Shown here piece after piece: positions 6,783 to 12,464 of a stretch of DNA of 14,640 nt. The notes below the pieces were generated by a model that saw only the letters and a list, made by a program, of their open reading frames with translations, searched no databases and was not told the DNA's origin. Position 1 is the first letter of the stretch. Every line of letters starts with the position of its first letter. Source of the DNA: an uncultured bacterium (GTDB lineage Bacteria; Patescibacteriota; Minisyncoccia; Phycocordibacterales; CAIZLB01); contig CAIPFZ010000076.1 in NCBI GenBank assembly GCA_903864515.1, positions 1 to 14,640 of the forward strand, read 5' to 3'. The translations under genes and the position numbers were made by a program.

Positions 6783-6818
6783 TAGAAATTTGACAATTTC
6801 TAGTAAAATTTGTAAATT
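6783..6818 (+). promoter_or_regulatory. Promoter of the unidentified RNA, -35 inside an inverted repeat
   Basis: A perfect TTGACA at 6790-6795, a 17-bp spacer and TAAATT at 6813-6818 make the best -35/-10 pair in the window, predicting a start near 6825. The -35 sits at the centre of a perfect 8-bp inverted repeat, TAGAAATT 6783-6790 and AATTTCTA 6795-6802, with TGAC between. The repeat could be an operator, or a hairpin at the end of the ftsW message, although no T-run follows it. Confidence 0.6.
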
Positions 6819-6824
6819 ATTAAA

Positions 6825-7167
6825 CAGAAGATTTAGCCAATGCGGGTTAGGTCTTGCTGTGGATAAAATTGAATTCAAACTAACATGATTATGAAACGAA
6901 AGTTCGGTTCAGCTCGTAGAAGAACGTTAAATACGGGACCTAAACCAGGTCCATCTCGGCCATATAAAGTGATGCACAAGGTGTTTTTGCTTAAGCAACG
7001 AGTCACCAGCATGTGCGTTAACTGGGCACGAGGTCGTACCAACATAGACGATTCGACAGCGGCGTGAACCCTAATTCAACCCGGCCTCAAGAGTACAATA
7101 CAACCGGAATAGCCAACCACCCTTAACCAACGAAAGCCATCCGGCCCAAGTTGCGGGTGGTTTTTGT
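6825..7167 (+). ncRNA. Unidentified structured RNA, about 340 nt
   Basis: This fills most of the 463-nt gap between ftsW and lysS. It has its own promoter (6790-6818) and intrinsic terminator (7115-7167), and by hand count 6901-7140 is about 49% G+C against roughly a third in neighbouring genes. Supported pairings are: GGACCT 6936-6941 with AGGTCC 6947-6952; GCACA 6974-6978 with TGTGC 7012-7016, extended inward by GGTG 6980-6983 with CACC 7004-7007 and capped by TTGC/GCAA (6987-6998); and a possible long-range closure CGGGTT 6843-6848 with AACCCG 7078-7083. I could not match it to tmRNA (no T-arm or CCA end), RNase P RNA (no GAAAGTCC or ACAGAA...GGCTTA core), SRP RNA or 6S RNA. A divergent form of one of these remains possible. 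A 60-codon ORF (6885-7067) lies inside but is not convincing as a gene. Confidence 0.6.
7115..7167 (+). terminator. Intrinsic terminator of the unidentified RNA
   Basis: AACCACCC 7115-7122 pairs perfectly with GGGTGGTT 7155-7162 and runs into TTTTTGTTT. The enclosed 32 nt can pair further through CAAC 7128-7131 and GTTG 7150-7153. The T-run on the + strand fixes the direction of transcription. Confidence 0.7.
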
Positions 7168-7198
7168 TTATCTGGGTATTTAATATTGAAGCATTATA

Positions 7199-7207
7199 TG
7201 CTAATAT
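7199..7207 (+). promoter_or_regulatory. Extended -10 of lysS, leaderless
   Basis: TGCTAATAT at 7199-7207 fits the extended -10 pattern (TG, one base, TAATAT) and ends 6 nt before the lysS ATG at 7214, so the mRNA should begin at the start codon. The -35 region (TTTAAT at 7179) is weak. It lies 32 nt beyond the terminator of the upstream RNA, so lysS needs its own promoter. Confidence 0.5.
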
Positions 7208-7213
7208 CTACTT

Positions 7214-8680
7214 ATGACATCAATTGAAGAAATACGTGAACAACGTATACAAAAAATCAAACAACTTATGAATAAGGGGGTTGAGGCATATCCTGTAGTT
7301 TCAAAAATTGATAAAACAAACAAACAATTCGCAGAAGAATTCAAATCTCTACTTGAATCACAAAAGGAAGTGATAATTGGCGGACGCCTTCTCTCTGTAA
7401 GAGGTCAAGGAAAAGTTGGATTTGCAGACGTGCTGGATGGAACAGGGGAGAAGGTCCAATGTTTTCTCTCAATTGATAATCTTTCTGAAGAATCTTTGTC
7501 TGACTTCTTTGAGTTAATTGACAGCAGTGACTTTGTAGAGTTTAGAGGAGTTGCTTATATTACAAAAAGAGGAACGGACGCCCTACTTGTTAAAGAGTGG
7601 AGATTACTTTCAAAGAGTCTTAGACCAATTCCAGATTCATGGTTTGGAATTGCAGATGAAGATGAGAGATATAGAAAGAGATATATTGATATGGTTCTCA
7701 ATCCAGAACTTCGTGAAATGATGAAAAGAAGAAGTACTTTCTGGAATACAATGAGAAGCTTTTTACTTGATAGAGATTACATAGAAGTTGAGACTCCAAC
7801 ACTTGAAAATACAACAGGTGGAGCGGATGCTAGACCTTTTATTACGCATCATAACGCACTTGATATGGATGTATATCTCCGAATTTCGGCAGGAGAATTA
7901 TGGCAAAAGAGATTACTTGTTGCGGGCCTTCCAAAGACATTTGAGATTGGTAGGATTTTTAGAAATGAAGGAATGTCACCAGAGCACGGTCAGGATTATA
8001 CTCAAATTGAATTTTATGAGGCTTATAGTGACTTTGATAAGGGAATGAAAATGGTTCGTGAAATGTATATTCAAATCGCAGAAAAAGTATATGGAAAAAC
8101 TGTTTTTGAAAATAAGGGACACACCTTTGACCTAGCTGCGGAATGGGAGATTTATGATTTTACCAAAATTATTATGGATAAGTTTGGTATTGATGTTCAT
8201 AGCACCACAGTTGAAGAAGTTGAGAAAGAACTTGTAAAAAATAAAGTTGAATACGATAAAAAGACAATCAGTATTGAACGTGGTATTGACTTACTATGGA
8301 AGACTGTAAGAAAAGGACTTTCCGGTCCAGGATTTTTGATCGGTATTCCAGTTTATCTTGAGACATTAGCTAAAAAATCAAGAGTAGATAATAGGGTAGT
8401 TGAAAGATTTCAAATAATTCTTGCTGGAAGTGAACTTGGAAAAGGTTTCAGTGAACTCAATGATCCAATAGATCAAGAAGAGAGATTCTTATCCCAACAA
8501 GCACTTCGTGATGCGGGAGATGAAGAAGCTCAAATGGCAGATCAAGAATATGTTGAAGCGATGGAATATGGTATGCCTCCAGCTTTTGGATTTGGAATTT
8601 CAGAGAGATTGTTCAGTTTCCTAGAAGGCAAGTCACTTAGAGAATGTCAGGCGTTTCCGTTGATGAGGAAGAGGGAGTAA
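7214..8680 (+). CDS. lysS: Lysyl-tRNA synthetase, class II
   Basis: Charges tRNA-Lys in the cytoplasm. The 488-aa length is typical. An OB-fold anticodon-binding domain covers about residues 53-135 (IIGGRLLSVRGQGKVGFADVL). The catalytic domain begins near 150 with DEDERYRKRYIDMVLN and EVETPTLENTTGGADARPF. HHNALDMDVYLRIS at 212-225 is the strongest LysRS signature. Motif 2 is FEIGRIFRNEGMSPEHGQDYTQIEFYEAY (243-271). Motif 3 at about 455-478 reads PAFGFGISERLFSFLEGKSL, with the usual IDRL replaced by SERL but the arginine kept. The motif 2 loop and motif 3 are thus somewhat unlike textbook LysRS, pointing to a divergent lineage rather than a defect. Its promoter lies within 15 nt of the start, and the Nudix gene follows after 15 nt. 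Confidence 0.93.
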   Translation: MTSIEEIREQRIQKIKQLMNKGVEAYPVVSKIDKTNKQFAEEFKSLLESQKEVIIGGRLLSVRGQGKVGFADVLDGTGEKVQCFLSIDNLSEESLSDFFELIDSSDFVEFRGVAYITKRGTDALLVKEWRLLSKSLRPIPDSWFGIADEDERYRKRYIDMVLNPELREMMKRRSTFWNTMRSFLLDRDYIEVETPTLENTTGGADARPFITHHNALDMDVYLRISAGELWQKRLLVAGLPKTFEIGRIFRNEGMSPEHGQDYTQIEFYEAYSDFDKGMKMVREMYIQIAEKVYGKTVFENKGHTFDLAAEWEIYDFTKIIMDKFGIDVHSTTVEEVEKELVKNKVEYDKKTISIERGIDLLWKTVRKGLSGPGFLIGIPVYLETLAKKSRVDNRVVERFQIILAGSELGKGFSELNDPIDQEERFLSQQALRDAGDEEAQMADQEYVEAMEYGMPPAFGFGISERLFSFLEGKSLRECQAFPLMRKRE

Positions 8681-8688
8681 CATTATAT
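8660..8688 (+). promoter_or_regulatory. Possible promoter of the Nudix gene
   Basis: TTGATG at 8660-8665, 17 bp, then TTATAT at 8683-8688, ending 7 nt before the ATG at 8696. The geometry matches the other leaderless starts here, but both boxes are imperfect and lie over the lysS end. Simple read-through from lysS is an equal alternative. Confidence 0.3.
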
Positions 8689-8695
8689 AGCAACC

Positions 8696-9121
8696 ATGGA
8701 TATATCAAAAAACATACAAGTAGGTGTTAAAATATTCCTTAAAAATAAGGACGGTAAGTATCTATTACTTAAACGTTCACCCAAGAAATACGCAAAGGTT
8801 ATTGGTAATTGGGATATTGTTGGGGGAAGGATTAATTTTGGGTCTAAATTGATAGAAAATCTTCGTCGCGAAGTACAGGAAGAGACACAGCTTGAAATAA
8901 CATCGGAACCTGTTTTGATTTGTGCGCAAGATATTATTTCAGAAACTTACGGACACATCGTTAGAATTACTTATACCGGTCAAGCTGAAGGAAATATTAT
9001 TTTGGATGAAGAAGAAAATACAGAATATAAATGGCTTAGTATTGAAGAGATGAAATCTCAAAAGGATTTGGACATCTACGTAAGGGAAGTTTTAGAAATA
9101 TATTCTTATATATTGAAATAA
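8696..9121 (+). CDS. Nudix hydrolase with a degenerate Nudix box
   Basis: A small (141 aa) single-domain Nudix protein. This family hydrolyses nucleoside diphosphates linked to another moiety, such as oxidised dNTPs or NDP-sugars. The opening VGVKIFLKNKDGKYLLLKRS (9-28) is the typical first strand pair. The Nudix box spans G44 to L66: G44, S50, R58-E59, E62-E63, ending TQL. The metal-binding REVQEE core (58-63) is intact, but the consensus Glu after the first Gly is S50, and the Gly near the end of the box is Q65. NWDIVGG in front of the box resembles the NWxLPGG of MutT-like pyrophosphatases. Substrate cannot be assigned from sequence. It starts 15 nt after lysS, without SD. The DNPH1-like gene upstream would make a second nucleotide-pool cleaning enzyme in the same neighbourhood. 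Confidence 0.88.
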   Translation: MDISKNIQVGVKIFLKNKDGKYLLLKRSPKKYAKVIGNWDIVGGRINFGSKLIENLRREVQEETQLEITSEPVLICAQDIISETYGHIVRITYTGQAEGNIILDEEENTEYKWLSIEEMKSQKDLDIYVREVLEIYSYILK

Positions 9122-9138
9122 GTGCTAGTCTTTCAATG

Positions 9139-9167
9139 TTGACAATAATTCTATAGAAATATACAGT
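9139..9167 (+). promoter_or_regulatory. Promoter of the unknown 149-aa gene
   Basis: Perfect TTGACA at 9139-9144, a 17-bp spacer and TACAGT at 9162-9167 (4 of 6 match). Predicted start is near 9174, giving a leader of about 87 nt, in contrast to the leaderless starts of neighbouring genes. Confidence 0.5.
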
Positions 9168-9186
9168 ATTTATAGTTGAATTATAT

Positions 9187-9230
9187 AAACGTGCGTGCGT
9201 TTGTGACAATATAGTTCAGTCCGAAGGACT
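9187..9230 (+). other. Two small hairpins in the leader of the unknown gene
   Basis: AAACG 9187-9191 pairs with CGTTT 9198-9202 around TGCGTG, and AGTCC 9218-9222 pairs with GGACT 9226-9230 around GAA. Both lie in the predicted 5' leader, and the second ends 30 nt before the ATG. They are short; a regulatory role is only possible. Confidence 0.35.
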
Positions 9231-9260
9231 TTAAATACAGCTCATTAATCAGTCTAAGAT

Positions 9261-9710
9261 ATGAAAAAGAAAAATGCGTCAGAGAATGAATTGGCGGATG
9301 CAACTTCAATACTCGGTATCTCAAAAACAAAACGTAGCCAAGAACTTAGAAAGGCCAGGGCTGCGATAGATAGATTTCTCCGTTGGCTTCAAGCTAACAC
9401 GCCAAAAGATTGGCCAGCATGCAAAGAAGGGGATTCTTCCTCCCCATCAATTTGCACATTGGATGAAGCTGGTATATTCACCTGGGAAAAACCTATTCGC
9501 AAAGGAAATGTTGGTGGTTTCGAAACTATCCTGAAAATCAAAATTGGCGACAAGTATACTTTCCAACAGATTTCTCTATTCGCAGAACTTCTTGAGGACG
9601 GTTTTCTCGAACAACTGAAGGTAAAGTTTGATTCCGAAAGCGAAAAATGTAGTGCTGTTTCCAGTAAAATCAACTCATTCATGAATCAGACGTGTGACCC
9701 TGAAAAGTGA
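9261..9710 (+). CDS. Hypothetical protein, 149 aa
   Basis: I do not recognise this protein. It has no signal peptide or membrane segment, so it is probably cytoplasmic. The N-terminal third is basic and helical (SKTKRSQELRKARAAIDRFL, residues 21-40), followed by a tryptophan-containing stretch (FLRWLQANTPKDWPACKEGD, 39-58). The middle alternates like a beta sheet (GIFTWEKPIRKGNVGGFETI, 71-90, then LKIKIGDKYTFQQISLF, 91-107). The tail has two further cysteines; in all four are present (C54, C65, C130, C145), without a metal-site spacing I know. G+C is about 43% by hand count, clearly above its neighbours, with many C-ending codons. It stands alone between its own TTGACA promoter with an 87-nt leader and a strong terminator. 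These features suggest an accessory, possibly acquired gene. Coding status is well supported by length, composition and flanking signals. Confidence 0.75.
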   Translation: MKKKNASENELADATSILGISKTKRSQELRKARAAIDRFLRWLQANTPKDWPACKEGDSSSPSICTLDEAGIFTWEKPIRKGNVGGFETILKIKIGDKYTFQQISLFAELLEDGFLEQLKVKFDSESEKCSAVSSKINSFMNQTCDPEK

Positions 9711-9730
9711 ATACCCACCTTTTCAATTGA

Positions 9731-9762
9731 GCGACATGGACAACCTCCATGTCGCCTTTTTT
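9731..9762 (+). terminator. Strong intrinsic terminator after the unknown gene
   Basis: GCGACATGGA 9731-9740 pairs perfectly with TCCATGTCGC 9746-9755 around a 5-nt loop, followed by CTTTTTT. It lies 20 nt after the stop codon and insulates the next gene. Confidence 0.92.
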
Positions 9763-9813
9763 ACACATGTAAAATAATGTGGATAAACTCATTCTTTTAT
9801 TTGTATAAGGTTG

Positions 9814-9819
9814 TATCAT
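9814..9819 (+). promoter_or_regulatory. Probable -10 of the surface-protein gene, leaderless
   Basis: TATCAT (5 of 6 match to consensus) at 9814-9819 ends 7 nt before the ATG at 9827, the same geometry as scpA, lysS and murG. No good -35 is visible 16-18 bp upstream. The preceding terminator means the gene must have its own promoter close by. Confidence 0.4.
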
Positions 9820-9826
9820 TTAATAC

Positions 9827-11155
9827 ATGAGTAATAAAATATTAAAGTACGCAATTGTAGGTGTGGTGGTATTATTGATTATAGTAATTTCATTAGTTGT
9901 CTCTTATAGAAACACTAATACATCTATCAATTATGGCATTGACAATTCAGCCCTAGTTTACGATACCGTTTCATCTGGCGGTGGTGGAGCAAGTGGAGGT
10001 GGTGAATCGAGTGGAAGTGGACCTTCAGGGAGTGGTGCTAGTGGAAGTGGAGATGGTTACTCAAACCAAGACCCGAATTCTGTAACATTAACACTTACTT
10101 TTGGAGAAGATGCTGGTGAAGATGACCGCTTCGCAGAAACTACACTTACTGGTACAAATGTATCAAAGGGCGTGCATTTCTACAACACAGAAGATGGGAA
10201 GACAAAATACAATACAAGATGCGATACAGGAGATTTTCTAACTGGAGATACTTGTATTTTAAAATATAAAAAAGGTCAGAGTGTAAGTCTGCGGATTGGA
10301 TCAAAAAGACTAAGTGGTGAAATCGGTGAGCCGGTCGCACTTTGGACTAGTAAAAACATACTGCCATGCCAAAAACCTATCGGTTTGAATATAAACATAT
10401 CTCGAAATTGTGATTTTGTTATTCGGGAGCATACAAATATGACTGTTAGTTTTTTTGACGGTGAAGTAAAAAGAACTTCTGGTCACCAGACTGATCCTTT
10501 TCAATATGTAGTAGGTGTTCCTTATAGATATTTAGATAGTACTAGTCCATTTTATATGGACAAATCAGGTCTACTAAGAGGTGCTTATACTCTTGGCTTG
10601 AAACAAATAGGTCCTGGAGATTTGGATGTTTTATCAGGAAATTACGGTGCTCGTTACGGTGGAATAATTAGTACCCCTGATGATAAGGGGGCATTGGATT
10701 ATTTTAAGTTGTACAGAGCCTATGGTGGAGAAACTTTAAAACTAGAAGCTAATCCTTCGTCTTACGCTAAATATGGTGGTGTAACATATGTAAATAATTG
10801 GTACGGCGCTTGTTCAGGAACAGGGACTACCTGTATGGTTAAGATGAATGGTAATAAAAATGTAACAGCTCAATCAAAGCCGAGTATTAACAAGAAGGTT
10901 GTTTATCTAAGTGTTAACCCTAACCATGATGTAACTTTTACAGGTTATCTTATAAATGGCAAGCCATACGATCTTCTTGGTTATGAAAAAATAGCTTTTT
11001 ATCTTGATAGCAAAGTTACAATCACAACAAGTGAGACCGGACGGACCAATGTACATTGGAGTGGGTCATGTTCTGGTCCCGTAAGTCAACCATGTACTCT
11101 TGTGATGGATTCTGATAAAACCATAAGTCAAACCCTTAAAGATATAGAGGAATAG
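9827..11155 (+). CDS. Membrane-anchored surface protein with divergent InlB-type repeats
   Basis: Predicted type II membrane protein of 442 aa. After a short cytoplasmic lead there is one membrane helix (about 8-26) with no cleavage site, then a Gly/Ser-rich flexible linker (49-77). The rest should lie outside the cell. Its eight cysteines fall in four near pairs: C132/C143, C181/C195, C329/C336 and C415/C423. The last two pairs sit in the pattern W-x-G-x-C-S-G ... C-x-V/L-x-M (NWYGACSGTGTTCMVKM at 324-340; HWSGSCSGPVSQPCTLVM at 410-427). This is the hallmark of divergent InlB B-repeat (Flg_new_2-like) domains. The pairs probably form disulfides. A role in attachment or contact with other cells is inferred from the architecture only. 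The gene is bounded by terminators on both sides and sits between lysS/Nudix and murG, so it is an insertion in an otherwise housekeeping stretch. No SD is present. Confidence 0.82.
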   Translation: MSNKILKYAIVGVVVLLIIVISLVVSYRNTNTSINYGIDNSALVYDTVSSGGGGASGGGESSGSGPSGSGASGSGDGYSNQDPNSVTLTLTFGEDAGEDDRFAETTLTGTNVSKGVHFYNTEDGKTKYNTRCDTGDFLTGDTCILKYKKGQSVSLRIGSKRLSGEIGEPVALWTSKNILPCQKPIGLNINISRNCDFVIREHTNMTVSFFDGEVKRTSGHQTDPFQYVVGVPYRYLDSTSPFYMDKSGLLRGAYTLGLKQIGPGDLDVLSGNYGARYGGIISTPDDKGALDYFKLYRAYGGETLKLEANPSSYAKYGGVTYVNNWYGACSGTGTTCMVKMNGNKNVTAQSKPSINKKVVYLSVNPNHDVTFTGYLINGKPYDLLGYEKIAFYLDSKVTITTSETGRTNVHWSGSCSGPVSQPCTLVMDSDKTISQTLKDIEE

Positions 11156-11200
11156 TTTTATCAAAAAATGTAAAAGAGGAGAAAGTATAATATTATTCAA

Positions 11201-11232
11201 AAAATAGACACTTCGGTGTCTATTTTCTTTTG
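11201..11232 (+). terminator. Intrinsic terminator with C(UUCG)G loop
   Basis: AAAATAGACAC 11201-11211 and GTGTCTATTTT 11216-11226 form 11 perfect pairs closed by the very stable UUCG tetraloop, followed by CTTTTG. The A-rich left and T-rich right edges could make it bidirectional, but no minus-strand gene is present to use it. Confidence 0.92.
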
Positions 11233-11273
11233 TAAATAAGCCTTGTTTTAAGAAGAAATTATTAACACCCAAG

Positions 11274-11302
11274 TTTGTATGAAAGCCTATAAATGCTATA
11301 AT
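11274..11302 (+). promoter_or_regulatory. Extended -10 promoter of murG, near-leaderless
   Basis: TGCTATAAT at 11294-11302 is a perfect extended -10 (TATAAT 11297-11302), ending 8 nt before the ATG at 11311. The -35 is weak (TTTGTA at 11274-11279, 17-bp spacer), as is common with extended -10 promoters. The string ATAATCTATACA at 11298-11309 is identical to 4536-4547 at mraY. Confidence 0.6.
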
Positions 11303-11310
11303 CTATACAT

Positions 11311-12453
11311 ATGAAGATATTGCTTACCGGAGGTGGCACAGGAGGCCATTTTTACCCACTAATAGCGGTTGCTGAGGAAATTCGTGAGGTAACTCATAGA
11401 GAAAAGATCCTCGCACCTAAGATTTATTATATGGCTAATTCGCCATATAACTCTAAAGTTCTCTTTGATCAAGAAATTGAATTTATACATGTCTCGGCAG
11501 GTAAAAAGAGAATTAATCCGCAAGGAATTTCTAAGCTTCTAAATATAATAGACGTATTTAAAATGGGTTTTGGAATTGTTACTGCTGTTGTGAAAATGTT
11601 CTTTATAATGCCAGATGTTATTTTTGCAAAAGGTGGATATGTGAGCTATCCAGCACTTTGGGCAGGTAAGTTTTTCAAAATTCCTATAATAATTCATGAA
11701 TCAGATAGCGTTCCAGGAAGAGTTAGTAAGTGGGCTGGAAAATTTGCAACAAAAGTGGCAGTTTCCTATAAAGAGGCTTCAGTATTTTTCGATGCAAAGA
11801 AAGTGGCATACACTGGTAATCCAGTTAGAACAGAGATTAGCCAAATCCTTTCAAGTGGAGCTGCAGAATATCTAGGGCTTGAGGAAAATATTCCAGTTAT
11901 TTTTGTAACTGGAGGATCATCCGGTGCTAAAATAATAAATAACATTATACTAGAAGCGTTACCTAGGTTGGTGGAGAAATATCAAATTATACATCAAACT
12001 GGAAAACTAAACTTTCAAGAAGTTAAAAGATCCGCAGATGTAATACTTGAAAATAACCCTCATCTAAATAGGTATAAACCGTATGATTATCTAAATGCTC
12101 TATCAATGAGAATGTCAGCGGGCGCTGCTAATATTATAATTTCTCGTGGTGGTTCTCAAATATTTGAGATTGCACTATGGGAAGTTCCAGCAATAATAAT
12201 TCCAATCACGGATTCAAATGGTGATCATCAGAGAAAAAATGCATATAACTTTGCAAGAAGTGGGGGATGCGTAGTTGTTGAGGAGGCAAATTTAAATACT
12301 GAAATTATTTTAAATGAAGTAGATAGAATTGTGACAAATGAACACGTAAGAGAGAAGATGATAGAGGGAATGAAAACATTTAGAAGACCAGATGCTGCAG
12401 AGTTAATTGCAAAAGAGATTCTAAAAATTGCACTAGGTCATGAGGTTGAATAA
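11311..12453 (+). CDS. murG: UDP-N-acetylglucosamine:lipid I GlcNAc transferase (MurG)
   Basis: Peripheral membrane GT-B glycosyltransferase that adds GlcNAc to lipid I, giving lipid II on the cytoplasmic face. It is 380 aa, slightly longer than the usual 350-360. The N-terminal glycine loop is GGGTGGHFYPL (7-17). FAKGGYVSYPALWAG (105-119) and IIIHESDSVPGR (126-137) follow. The second glycine loop is FVTGGSSGAKIINNII (198-213). The donor-binding region is ISRGGSQIFEIALWEVPAII (277-296), then GDHQRKNA (304-311). SRGGSQIFE replaces the more common SRAGASTVAE but keeps the pattern, including the UDP-GlcNAc-binding glutamate. It has its own near-leaderless promoter behind a terminator, so it is uncoupled from mraY and ftsW although it acts directly after MraY. 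gltX follows after 11 nt. Confidence 0.94.
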   Translation: MKILLTGGGTGGHFYPLIAVAEEIREVTHREKILAPKIYYMANSPYNSKVLFDQEIEFIHVSAGKKRINPQGISKLLNIIDVFKMGFGIVTAVVKMFFIMPDVIFAKGGYVSYPALWAGKFFKIPIIIHESDSVPGRVSKWAGKFATKVAVSYKEASVFFDAKKVAYTGNPVRTEISQILSSGAAEYLGLEENIPVIFVTGGSSGAKIINNIILEALPRLVEKYQIIHQTGKLNFQEVKRSADVILENNPHLNRYKPYDYLNALSMRMSAGAANIIISRGGSQIFEIALWEVPAIIIPITDSNGDHQRKNAYNFARSGGCVVVEEANLNTEIILNEVDRIVTNEHVREKMIEGMKTFRRPDAAELIAKEILKIALGHEVE

Positions 12454-12464
12454 ACACATTAAAT

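Noticed and set aside
6987..6998. TTGCTTAAGCAA palindrome as a DNA operator
   Set aside because: It sits at the tip of a longer stem (6970-7020), so it is better explained as part of the RNA fold.
6885..7067. 60-codon basic ORF as a protein gene
   Set aside because: It lies wholly inside a segment with RNA-like stems and its own promoter and terminator, has no family resemblance, and its composition follows the RNA rather than neighbouring genes. A small peptide cannot be fully excluded.
7026..7067. tmRNA, because the ORF ends ...DDSTAA-stop like a proteolysis tag
   Set aside because: No T-arm sequence (GTTCRANYC), no acceptor stem ending in CCA and no GGGG-type 5' end could be found in either standard or permuted order. 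The ending is probably chance.
9190..9200. Alternating purine-pyrimidine tract (possible Z-DNA)
   Set aside because: Only about 11 bases long, too short to argue for special structure.
9973..10058. Gly/Ser codon run as a DNA tandem repeat
   Set aside because: The repetition reflects GGT/GGA/AGT codons of a flexible protein linker and has no fixed repeat unit.
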